From positions 588,398 through 608,811 of the forward strand of contig BLXT01002845.1 in the NCBI GenBank assembly GCA_019648995.1: 20,414 nucleotides of DNA. Direction: 5' to 3'. Source of the stretch: Plakobranchus ocellatus (lineage: Eukaryota; Mollusca; Gastropoda; Plakobranchidae). A program made the position numbers and the translations under genes. The notes under the pieces were generated by a model, which saw only the letters and a program-made list of their open reading frames with translations, did not search any database and was not told the DNA's origin. Shown piece after piece: positions 1-9,563 of the stretch; positions within the stretch are counted from its first letter, which is position 1; every line of letters begins with the position of its first letter.

Positions 1-26
1 CCCCCCCCCCCACACACACACACACT
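1..26. repeat. C11 run followed by CA dinucleotide repeat
   Basis: The window opens with eleven C residues followed directly by about seven to eight CA units. This is a simple microsatellite. Its true left end lies outside the window. Confidence 0.9.
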
Positions 27-625
27 ATTTGCTGTATTGATAGATGTGTTTAATGCATCATGGCTTGAGTTGACATACATAACATATCATTATTATTTCT
101 TGGTTTATAGTAGCTAAAGATCTAACTAAAAATGATATCTGATTTCTATTCTGTGGTATTTCTCATGTACGGAAAGAACACCTTTAAATATTACAGCATC
201 TTAAGTCACCATGTCCCAACACTCAACTGCATCCTAAATTCATCAGTCAATCCTTACAACTTTCTAGCAAACGATGACAAAAATTCGATACCACAAACCC
301 TGACTCCACAAAGGGGCAAAATAAGTCTTAAATAGGAGGAAATTGTTCTAAATAAACATATAACTTACAAGCCTAGTTTAATATTTTTATTCATGAAGAA
401 TGAAAATGTGGAATGCAATGACAAAATGACAACTGAAGAGGAGTTGACTAACATATTGACAGCTTCAAAACTCAAGAAGCATGGAAATATATGATCGTCA
501 TTATTTACAAGCAAGACACATTATGATGATGCTGATTTACAAAATCATTTATTTAATTGCCTGAATTACCCTCTTATATATTATTTTTTTATGCTACTCG
601 GAATTTCCCTCTTGGTTGGTAACAG
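27..625 (+). other. POFUT2 upstream intron (no exon recognised)
   Basis: This stretch is AT-rich with stops in all frames apart from short random openings. It ends in an AG acceptor (aacag) just before the first recognisable POFUT2 exon, so it is best read as intron. I looked for the preceding POFUT2 exon and did not find one. Confidence 0.6.
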
Positions 626-806
626 ACAAACCATGGAGATGCCTTGGGTGGACCTTATCTTGCAGTGCATCTACGCAGAGCTGACTTTGTGAGAGTTAGA
701 GAGAAGGATGTCCCATCAATAAAACATGCGGCAAAACAACTGAAGGAACTTGCCAGGAAACACAATCTGAAGAAAATCTTTGTTGCAACAGATGCGCCTT
801 TGGGAG
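626..806 (+). CDS. POFUT2: POFUT2 exon (GDP-fucose protein O-fucosyltransferase 2, third-last exon)
   Basis: POFUT2 (GT68 family) is a soluble ER enzyme that transfers fucose from GDP-fucose to Ser/Thr in folded thrombospondin type 1 repeats. This exon encodes about 60 residues. They include the family signature GGPYLAVHLRRADF, whose HLRR arginine belongs to the GDP-fucose binding and catalytic motif, followed by a DVPSIKHAAKQL helix and the strand KIFVATDAP. The exon is bounded by an AG acceptor (aacag) and a GT donor (gga g|gtaata). It ends in phase 1, and the spare G joins AG of the next exon to give Glu, as expected at this point in the family. The order and spacing of the motifs match POFUT2 better than POFUT1. 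The N-terminal two thirds of the protein lie left of the window. Confidence 0.9.
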
Positions 807-1069
807 GTAATAGCTACGCATTGGAGATCCAATCTTTAAATTGGGTTTTATGTCCCTAATGTCTCTCAACATACTGATATGGAGGATTAACAACAGGCTC
901 TTGCCCACAATATGGATACGCAGAAACTAAAAGCTGTAAATCATAAACATTTGATATATTTCCAACTGAAAAACCTTGACATATTTTGTTTAATTTCTCT
1001 TCTGAAAGTGAAGACGTCTGATGTAATGGATCAATTTTTTTACCAGTTTTTTTACATCTTTCTTTACAG
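807..1069 (+). other. POFUT2 intron
   Basis: Intron of 263 bp with a GT donor (gtaata) and a pyrimidine-rich AG acceptor (ctttacag). It splits a Glu codon. No other feature is seen. Confidence 0.85.
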
Positions 1070-1202
1070 AGTATGAAGAGCTGAAAGGCCACATTGGAAA
1101 GGAGTTTGATGTATTTAGATTTGAGCCAACAAAGGAGGTTAAGCAAATGTATAAAGATGGCGGTGTGGCCATCATTGACCAATGGATTTGTGCTCATGCA
1201 AG
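1070..1202 (+). CDS. POFUT2: POFUT2 exon (second-last)
   Basis: This exon encodes [13 protein letters not shown] followed by the highly conserved block [18 protein letters not shown]. In GT68 enzymes that block contributes the aspartate-containing loop around the nucleotide base of GDP-fucose. It enters in phase 1 and leaves in phase 2 (gca ag|gtttgc), with AG completed by G of the next exon to give Arg. Both junctions keep the POFUT2 reading frame. The donor GTTTGC is weaker than the GTRAGT consensus, but the conserved protein continues across it without a gap. Confidence 0.92.
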
Positions 1203-1787
1203 GTTTGCATTTTACAGGCTGCTAGTGTTACTTGGTCATTATAACGACAAATATTCTTGCCCGCTGTATGTATTCAATGGAAAGATTCATAAAAATATGA
1301 TTTTGTAATTTTTAGTTTTTTTTTTATAGATTTGAATAGATATGCAGAATTTTAAAGGCAAAAGAAGCCCAATTATTTTGTGGAGGCTGAATTCATCTAA
1401 GAAGAGTCAGTAAATTCTCTATAGCAAATCATATTGCAAGGAATATGAAAACCATACATGTATTACTTGACATATGTTTGTAAAAGTTTTGAGAGCAGGG
1501 CTGGGGTGAGACATATTTTGCCTTGGAGTCTGTAGGGACCTTGAAATTGTGGCTGCAAAATCATCTGCCAGTGACAGGTTAAGGAAAAGCCTGAGATTGC
1601 TAATTAAAGAAAACAAACAAAAAATTGAGTATGTGAGCATAAGCTGCCCTGCCTATGTTCTCTATCATTTTCTCTTAATTATATCCTTATTTTTCCTGAT
1701 TTAATTTCTGACATAGAAAATGTTTGTGCTTGTCTAAGGTGAAACTGACCAACGTTGATTTTTTTTTTTACTTTTTAAATTTTTCAG
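1203..1787 (+). other. POFUT2 last intron
   Basis: Intron of 585 bp ending in a long T-rich tract and a TTTTTCAG acceptor. It is AT-rich with several T runs. No repeat, RNA gene or alternative exon was recognised. Confidence 0.85.
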
Positions 1788-1941
1788 GCTTTTTGTGGGC
1801 ACAAGGGAATCCACTTTTTCCTTTCGCATTCAAGATGAGAGAGAAATTCTCGGCTTTGACCCCGAGATGACCTTCAACAGGTTGTGCAATGAAAAGGATA
1901 AGAAGTGTGAGCAGCCAACTCGCTGGCTCATCCAGTATTGA
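1788..1941 (+). CDS. POFUT2: POFUT2 terminal coding exon
   Basis: The terminal exon encodes [14 protein letters not shown], the conserved C-terminal motif that closes the GDP-fucose site, then [16 protein letters not shown] and [11 protein letters not shown] before a TGA stop. Two cysteines (NRLC and CEQP) are at the positions of the conserved C-terminal pair of POFUT2. The three exons together give 155 residues, roughly the last third of the usual enzyme of about 430 residues. The protein ends in WLIQY and has no KDEL/RDEL-type retrieval signal, as in POFUT2 of other animals and unlike POFUT1. No frameshift or stop interrupts the part that is present, so the gene looks functional here. Confidence 0.93.
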
Positions 1942-2716
1942 CCTCAACTTTTTACACCTAGTGATATGACTTGTATAGCCTCTGAACTGTATGGCTTCTT
2001 CACCAAGATTTTACCGTCCACAGTTTTGGAATCCTCTCCTGTCACACACATTCCTCGCCTGCATTGATCACCAAAGTCTGTGGCACTGGAGTGATTTCAA
2101 ACAAATCCTTTAGGAAGCTGCTATATGCTAGTAAATTTGGCTAGCTTTTTTTTTCCCAGATCAAAGTGACATTTTTCTCAGCTCATGTCTTTCCCACACA
2201 AACTTCCTTTCTATTGAAGGTCAACCTTAATTCTTGTTCAATGTCACTTCTATTTTTGCATCTTATGTTAACCCTGCCTGTCAAGTATCTTATTTTTTCT
2301 CTAGGTTTACTTATTTCACATTGGGACACTTCCTTCACCAAAGATCAATATTAACTTGCCATCCTTCAGCGACATCTAACCCTTCCCAGCATCCTCAGGC
2401 AAACACAATTGACAAGGGTTGAACCACTGATCTACCAAGCAAAAATGATAATTTCTCAGCAGCACAGAAGATACAATATCTAGACCTGGATCTATTATTT
2501 TAATTTATGAAGAGTATTTATACACTGTCACAACATGAACATTTCTGTATATCAAAACTTCAGTGCTTAGCCAAATATGACAAAACTGATCCAATTGAAG
2601 TGCTTTAAGAGGATGGATTTGACCATATTGCAGTCAAGTGGTTATGTTTAAATTTATGTACTTGTGGCTCTAAAGCTGATCTTGGTGAAAGTCTTAACCC
2701 CTTTATTTTGGTATTT
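1942..2716 (+). other. POFUT2 3' untranslated/downstream region
   Basis: This is non-coding sequence after the POFUT2 stop. Open frames are short, and none resembles a known protein. A first possible poly(A) signal, ATTAAA, occurs only at 2930-2935, beyond a SINE. The end of the 3'UTR cannot be fixed from sequence alone. Confidence 0.5.
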
Positions 2717-2850
2717 GTGTATAGCCAATCCACAACAAGGTGATCTCAGGCTTTCAGGCCCTCTTTCAATCCAGGGCATAGGTAGTAGGGCTTGAACTTG
2801 AAACAGAAGGATCCTTTCATAGGCAGGTTCACTATCTACTTTGCCATCTA
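2717..2850 (-). mobile_element. tRNA-derived SINE, copy A
   Basis: On the minus strand this reads as a pol III SINE. An A-box-like TGGCAAAGTAG (2836-2846) is followed by a B-box-like AGTTCAAGCCC (2788-2798). A body with GCCTGAGATCACC and the end TTGTTGTGGATTGGCTATACAC come next, followed by an A-rich tail. The same order of head, body and end is seen in the copy at 17776-17953, with clear but diverged similarity, including the shared GAGATC and GGCTATACAC-like blocks. That shows one dispersed family. I cannot name the family and did not identify target-site duplications. Confidence 0.7.
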
Positions 2851-5628
2851 TGGATTAGAAAGGGCAAGATTGTTTCATGGGCAGAATATTGTGCTTTATT
2901 GATACCTGTAAGCCAATCATGTACCATGTATTAAAGCAAAGTGTTGTGGTAAATGAATACTTGCATTCAAAACCAAGTGCCGGTGTTGCAAAAGAGTGTT
3001 ACATAAAATTAAACGATGATATGAAAAAGAAAAAAAATAGATTGTGTTCTTTTTTTACCAACTGAAGTTTACAGTCTTGCTGGTCAAATTATATCTCATA
3101 AAAAATTCACTCAATTTTCAAAATAGAAGAGTTTTAAACATGTTGATCTCTGCTCATGTGTTCCATCATGATAAAGTGAACGAAAATTTTATTTTAGTTT
3201 AATCTACAATATACTGTTTGCATATGTCTACAACAATCAGATTTTTAAAGCTGAGTGCATTGCGTGACAGTTTGCTTTTGTACAAGGACATTTTTCAAAT
3301 AGATGTGATTGGTGACTGTGCAGTAAGGCTTGTTGTGAAAGATTTCATTATTCAAGTGTATGTTGTTTTAAATATCAGTGTTTATATCACGCTCTTATTA
3401 CATACATCACCTTTTTATGTCTTCCCAGTAAAATTACCAATCAAAAACCACAATCATGACGTGCCTGGCTTGTAAGTTTTGGTGATCACTTTGTGCCTTG
3501 TACTCTTTTTACCTCAATGTTACTCACAGTCTTGTAATAATGGAATATTCATTTCACATTTGTTGTGCATCTATTGAGTTTTTCTTGTTTATATTTTGTT
3601 CATATTGACCTAGCAGTATTTCCTCCTTGTTTTTTGGCAAACATTCTTTTTTTTTTTTCTTTTTCCAGCACCATTCTTTCACTAATTCTGACATTGCTTT
3701 TTAATGAAGATGCCAGTACTTTACTAGTCTAAGTATTTCAATTACTTGTATTGTTACAAAACGTCTTTGTTTTCAATTTTTTGTTGTCATTTTGTCATGT
3801 CTTGTTGCCCTCTCCGTGTTCTCTTAATCTTTTTTTTTGTTTTGTTTTGTTTCGTAGTGTTTCAGGTAACAAATGAAAATGCAAATAAGTACAATCATAA
3901 TTATGTGGAAAGCCTAATTACAATCACCTGTGTAGAGAAATTTTTATACTGGTGACATATGAAAAATATTGAAATAGATGAAGTGCATTTAAAAACAGAG
4001 CTTATTTTCTCAATGTTGTTTGTCTTTGTTGATCATTTATTTTCACAAATTTCATATTTTCCTTGAGAGAAATGGCATGGTCTGGATTGTGAAAAGAGGA
4101 GGGTTAGAAAGGTGCAGAACTGAAAATATGCCTTGTCTGTATATACCAGCTCGTTATGTATGTTGGACAATTACCAAGGATGTTGATGATAGACTTGAGG
4201 CAGCCGACGTTTGGTTTTTATAAAAGACTCTTGAAAATCTTGTACACTGTACAAGGAAAGAAAACCTTAAGTGAGGTAGTGTTGTAGAGACCAGTGCTGG
4301 ACAAATACTAGTGAAAACAATTTTTTAAAGATTAACCAGTTTTGGGAAAACTCAGATTATTACAAAAAACTAGAACATCTGGCTCACTCTCACACAGGAA
4401 TCCTTTACATGATAATTCTGTTTAAGATCTTTACGGTGTTTTACGGGATGTCAAACAGTGTCCAAAAAAATTGATGTTTCTAATTAACAAGCCCAGAGCT
4501 GCGTTCCTGATGCTTACTGGATAAAAAACACATAGACGTAGACTAACATACATAGAAATTGTGCAATACTGAATGAGACTGGGGAGGCACAACATGAACT
4601 GCTGTATCTGCTATTACTAGTCCCATCTGCCTTGGAGCTGGTACTGACACACACAAATTAGGTGAAATGCTAGCACTCTTTGATTGTCTACTATAGTCAT
4701 TTAAACATGTGCACAATACAGAAAGTTAGAATTGACTGCTGTATTGTCTTGTCTCCTCAGAGTTTCTTTTATTCAGTTTCACTAAGGAATGTGTCTTCTT
4801 TTCCTGTGATATTTATAATCCTTTGTTGTGATTAAGGGTTGAATACAATGCTGTGAGAGAAATCTTGTTTATTCCCAATCAAAATACTTTTTACTTTTAA
4901 GAACATTGTTTCATCTTTGTGTTCCCTCTCCAAAACCAATAGTCCATGTTATCTACCAAACCACTAACAAATATACCTCGGTTGCATGCTGCTTGCCAAC
5001 TCGTATTTTTTATAGTCATAGTCACCATTTTTTGTGGGACTATAGCTCTGTTCTATATAAACTCATTCTTGTATTGCTTAAGATAATGAACTCCTCACAT
5101 ACATTTTTTTGTGTATTGTTAGAGATCACATCATACTGCAGCTGAACAAATTAAAAGGAAATATATGTATATGTATAGCTCATTATTTATTCACAATTTT
5201 ATTGTTCTTTCTTTATAAACTGAGTTGGCATTAAAGTGATGAGTGAAATATGCTTAAGGAAGAGAATCTGTGGATGTACATGATTCAAACGAGTGAAAAA
5301 TTATGAAAGATAATTTTGTTTGGTGGTTATGTGAGATTGCTTTGCATGATAACTCATGGATTAATTTAAAGTAAATCCATTATTAGCACACAACTGCACA
5401 AGATAAAAGAATGCTATCATGGAGAGCAACTAGACTGACAGATAAATGTTGAGGCATGATAAAAACAAGCAGCAAAATGGAGTGAAAATGACATTTGATA
5501 AATGTGCAGCAAATGTCATCTATGAAAGAGTCAAAAAAAATGTAAGCATCAAGTGAGATTTTTCAAACCTTCACTACTGTTAAGAATTATAAGTTCTGGT
5601 TTTTGTGTCAGTTTTGTTTTCACACCAA
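2851..5628. other. intergenic / possible long POFUT2 3'UTR
   Basis: AT-rich sequence with T runs and no coding signal; openings of 60-85 codons show no protein family and no codon-like bias. ATTAAA hexamers occur at 2930-2935 and 5230-5235 and could end POFUT2 transcripts. A perfect 17-bp palindrome is at 4239-4255. No mobile-element protein or RNA gene was recognised. Confidence 0.5.
4239..4255. repeat. perfect 8-bp inverted repeat with 1-nt centre
   Basis: CTTGTACA and TGTACAAG face each other around a single C. It is an exact palindrome in otherwise unstructured downstream DNA. The role is unknown and chance cannot be excluded. Confidence 0.8.
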
Positions 5629-5674
5629 GATGATGATAATGATGATAATAATAATAATTATGATGATGATGATG

Positions 5675-5723
<49 letters not shown>
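5629..5723. repeat. GAT/AAT trinucleotide microsatellite
   Basis: Interspersed GAT and AAT units are followed by a long pure AAT run. It is a simple sequence repeat between the two convergent genes. Confidence 0.95.
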
Positions 5724-5724
<1 letters not shown>

Positions 5725-5778
5725 TTAATAAATGAGTTATGATTTCAGATAATTTAATAAATGAGATATAATTTCAGA
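5721..5778. repeat. tandem duplication of a 29-bp unit
   Basis: Two adjacent 29-bp copies begin with TAATTTAATAAATGAG and end with ATTTCAGA, differing at only about three bases. They sit at the right edge of the AAT microsatellite and each contains an AATAAA hexamer. Confidence 0.9.
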
Positions 5779-6009
5779 TATAAAAGATAATTTCCATGTG
5801 TGGTTTTATATCCACCAGTGGCAACAAAATTAAGAAAATGAGTTTAAGATGGCAAAATGGCATAATATGACCACCAACCAAGGCCCTGAGGGGGAAATTA
5901 AAAAATTTAATACTACTCTGTCTTTTAAATATGCTAGAATATAAATGGGTGAAGAAAGTTCGTAAACATTGTTGAAAGGAAAATGGACCTACCAGGTAAT
6001 TGAAAATAA

Positions 6010-6047
<38 letters not shown>

Positions 6048-7762
6048 GGGGATGTGCAGGTTAATTATAGTTACCAATATTATTGTGAGATTTGTTAATT
6101 TGTTAGTAATAACATGTAGTTTGCTTGTCTTCTTGTACACATCTCCTCATCATGTAAGCTCTTTTGCATTTAATCTTTTCATAGACTTCATACAGTTTTC
6201 AACAAATATTACAAAATGCAGGTCTTAGCCATAACGACGATATTAACTGTTCAAAACGCAAACTCTGACTTATTTGGCTGGTGTGGAAACATAAAACAGT
6301 ACATCTATTTTTAATCAATAGTGGTTCCACAAATCAAACTTCTTTCATCATTTAAGACAATAAAAGGAATTATCTCGCCTCAACTAACGAACGAACAAAT
6401 GTGAAGGCTTAAACTTTAAAATGAAAAAAAAAAGTTGCCCTTTTCCTCAGCGTTTTGAAAATGGCCCATGGTGTGTTTTGTCATTCAAGTCTTTAGACAA
6501 TATAGATCTGCAGTTTGTCTCGTAAATTCTGGATCTGAGTTTGTGAATGTCACAGAAAAAGTATAAAATGTTCTCACTTTCTTTAACATTGTTTGCTGCT
6601 TGCAGTGCGAGTTCCTTTCTTGTTTCTGTAGCCTCATACATGTTCACAAACTGCCATTACTAAAATTAACTTCAGAAAAAATTTAATCTCTGCTTCTTCA
6701 GCCATGAGTCAAGATTGTCAGAATATTTAACTTCACTCTCCTTCACTCTTTCTACAATTATTTTTCTCTCTCTGTCTCACCTCTTTCTCCCCCCCTCCCC
6801 TCCCCTTTTTTTTTCTTCCTTCAAATTTTCTAAATATGCCCATAGAGATATAAACCATTTCCTTCCATTAGTTTTCTCATAGCTCTCTGCAGCCTGCTAG
6901 GCTGATCCCATCCCACAATATAGTGCCACTGGCTTGAGAGTAAACAGATGTATTCCACGAGCTGATAGGAACAGCTTGACTGGCAAGTCCTGTGGCACTG
7001 TGGGTCACTGAGACAGTTAAGTCTCTTATTTATGCCTAGTGTGAGCCTCCGTTCTCTTTTCTGCCATTAGCATCCATTTTTTTCTGGCTACCAGTTATCA
7101 GTGAAATTTCTGTTAATTTTATTCAACTGTCCGTCTCATTCTTGCCCTTGAAACTACTATTATGTTCTTCTTATTTAAATCTTATTCTTTTATCTTTTCT
7201 CCTGCCTCAGAAATCTCAAATAAAATTAATATTACGATGCCATGTCTCATCAGTGAATGAATTTTATCATAAATCGTAATCATTAATATCTTAGTTGAAT
7301 AAACAATAATGACTGTAAACAGCTGCCCTGGTTTTTTGTTTTTGCTTTTTTTTTGTCCCTCTACATTTGTTAAAAATGTTCTCTTATTGCTTGGGTTGTG
7401 AAAAATGAGCAAAGTGGAAACGAGAGATGAAGGTTTTCCTTTGCAATGCACAATTGAGATGATGAGTTGATTCATGTTCACAAAAATTATAAAAATGGTG
7501 GGCTATGATCGCCAGCACAATGTAGAGTGCACCTGATGATGATGATATTCAAAACCTCTGATTCATAAAAATAACATTACAGTATCAGTGTATGTACACA
7601 AAGTGAGAGTTTCATGGTCACCACTGGACAAAGTGCTAGGTGTCCATCACAATTCACAACATGCCTCATGTCACAAAGAAATAGATGAGCTCACTTTGCC
7701 ACTTGTCACCTTATCCTCATCCTAGTTGTGTTACAAATCATGAATGAAATAGCACAACTTAA
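5779..7762. other. intergenic region between convergent genes
   Basis: No gene is supported. It contains a GA dinucleotide tract (6016-6044) and a pyrimidine-rich stretch near 6750-6830. AATAAA on the plus strand at about 7219-7224 is a distal poly(A) candidate. The minus-strand openings at 6447-6647 and 7182-7481 show no recognisable domain and are AT-rich, so I take them as chance. Confidence 0.6.
6016..6044. repeat. GA dinucleotide microsatellite
   Basis: About 14 uninterrupted AG units. Confidence 0.95.
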
Positions 7763-7768
7763 TTTATT
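7763..7768 (-). promoter_or_regulatory. candidate poly(A) signal of the nAChR-like gene
   Basis: On the minus strand this is AATAAA, 27 nt beyond the TGA stop of the receptor gene. If used it would give a very short 3'UTR. Other hexamers further downstream could serve instead, so this is only a candidate. Confidence 0.35.
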
Positions 7769-7794
7769 GAACCTGTAAATTCCTATCAAAGTTT

Positions 7795-9108
7795 TCAGAA
7801 ATCACTCCATCTATATCGTCCTGTGTTGTCAGTGTTCACAAATGTGACATTGCTGGTCTTCGATCCAAATTCTGTGGGCACCACGATAAGGATAAATACA
7901 TACGCAAACAGTGTGGCCACCAAACATAGAAGAAACAAAATTCTATCCATCACCTTCGCTATAATGCACCACTCGGCTATCATGATTCTCGCACGTTTCA
8001 GAACCATTTGTGGTTTTCCTCCATCCTGCAAGTTTGTCACCTGGCTGCGGTTCAAATGTGGTCGGTTTTGGTCCACTACTTTCAGAACAGATGGTTTATA
8101 AGCTTGTCCGGTTGAGGACGACTGTATAGGCGTATTCTGCTCTAGATTTTCATTTTTTGTTACAAAATCAGATTCTGGACTTTTAAAATCATCTCTGAGG
8201 ACCCACACATCACCTTCATCATCATCATCATTATCATCACCATCATCACACGGGCAGTCCACACGTAGAGAAGGAATGACCATTGGTGTTTCTGTCGAGC
8301 TGCTGCCGCCCTGACTCATATTCTGATATCTTTGGTTTGAGGCTGGCAGAATGTAGCAGGCAGAGCCTCTCGTATCTTTCTTTATGGGTAAAAGCTGGTT
8401 GTTGCTCGCCATTTTTGGCTTGGTAAAGGTCTTAGGATGTAGAGAGAAATCATCATGCCTAACGATTTCAGTCACACCTTGCTCAGATGTGGAGACTTTA
8501 CTCGCAGCAGAAGCAGACAACTCTCTCTCACACAGAGATGATTCCTGAAGTCCATGCTTTTTGTTTAGTATATTATTAGTAACCAATTTGCAGGGGTTAT
8601 TAGTAGAATTAAACGTAGAATCTTGATCCTCTGAGAGAGCATGTTTGTCACATGCCATTGATGGGCGAGAATCAGCATTTTGCAAATGAAGCATCTCTAG
8701 ATGGCTTGGCTGTGACAGTATTTTGCCATTTCTTTTGGAAGCAAAATTATCCTGGATGTCACTTTTCAGTTTCTCAAGTTTCTGAGCCTTGATGTAATCA
8801 ACCTTCTGCACCCCTTGCGTTGCACCGTCCCTTGATTCTACCCATGTACATGCATGATGGCTTTGGTTAGACCCCTGTGGATGTGCTGATGATTGCCTCT
8901 TTGTGGAAGATTTTTGTTCTTGGATCCTTTGTTTGTTTTTATCCTCATCCTCTACATCTTCCCCTCTATTGAGGCGTCTTTGGAAAGAGAAGTATTTTTT
9001 GAAGCAGCTTGAATCCTTTGCAAGTTGTGCGTCTGAATCAGTTCTGGATTGTTCAAGCTTGGGAGTCCATCGAGAATCATGCAGGAAGAAAAACTGACTG
9101 TACTCTGG
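7795..9108 (-). CDS. nAChR-like subunit exon 9 (cytoplasmic loop, TM4, C-terminus)
   Basis: Residues 378-814 are encoded by one 1314-bp open exon. It opens after a TTTCCAG acceptor with PEYSQFFFLHDSRWTPKLEQ and has no stop until TGA at 7795-7797. Most of it is a polar, low-conservation cytoplasmic loop rich in Ser, Asn, Lys and Gln. The loop contains an acidic run, DDGDDNDDDDEGD (residues 665-677), encoded by a GAT-type repeat. The amphipathic MA-like helix RARIMIAEWCIIAKVMDR follows, then TM4 (about 767-787). An extracellular tail carries an NVT glycosylation sequon and ends RYRWSDF. The WxxxAxVxDR motif before TM4 is characteristic of nAChR subunits and anchors the frame. Confidence 0.93.
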   Translation of the reverse strand, partial: PEYSQFFFLHDSRWTPKLEQSRTDSDAQLAKDSSCFKKYFSFQRRLNRGEDVEDEDKNKQRIQEQKSSTKRQSSAHPQGSNQSHHACTWVESRDGATQGVQKVDYIKAQKLEKLKSDIQDNFASKRNGKILSQPSHLEMLHLQNADSRPSMACDKHALSEDQDSTFNSTNNPCKLVTNNILNKKHGLQESSLCERELSASAASKVSTSEQGVTEIVRHDDFSLHPKTFTKPKMASNNQLLPIKKDTRGSACYILPASNQRYQNMSQGGSSSTETPMVIPSLRVDCPCDDGDDNDDDDEGDVWVLRDDFKSPESDFVTKNENLEQNTPIQSSSTGQAYKPSVLKVVDQNRPHLNRSQVTNLQDGGKPQMVLKRARIMIAEWCIIAKVMDRILFLLCLVATLFAYVFILIVVPTEFGSKTSNVTFVNTDNTGRYRWSDF

Positions 9109-9499
9109 CTGGAAAGTGGAGAGGGAGAGAGATTCAAGTTATTGCAGTCATATAAAGTTTTAGGAAATGATTCGTGTGAAAGAAAGAAAAGAATGTAATC
9201 AGGTAGTTTAACTTAAATGAGAAAAAAAAGTATATATTTATATTTAAACATACAAAGAGATATGTCAAGTAAAAGAGTTCAAGAGTTAATAATTGACGTA
9301 TTCATTTATCAAAATTGATATTCATGGAAAAGCATTACAGCTTAAAAAAAATATTGTGTAATCCATAGAACTTGAAGACAGCATATGTCTATCACATTCA
9401 TTATAGGTTTACATTGCACATTCATCTGTTTTTCTATATGCCAAGCTCTTACCTGTCTACCTAAGTAACCTACTTATCTACCTACCTACCTACATCTCT

Positions 9500-9563
<64 letters not shown>

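Noticed and set aside
644..859. A 71-codon open frame from ATG at 644 treated as a complete small gene
   Set aside because: It is the POFUT2 exon read past its GT donor at 807-808; the last 17 codons are intron.
3218..3475. 85-codon plus-strand open frame in the downstream region
   Set aside because: No recognisable family, AT-driven composition and no splice or start support.
6921..7000. Inverted AGTGCCAC / GTGGCACT pair suggesting a small mobile element
   Set aside because: Only 8 bp, no target duplication and no further similarity; consistent with chance.
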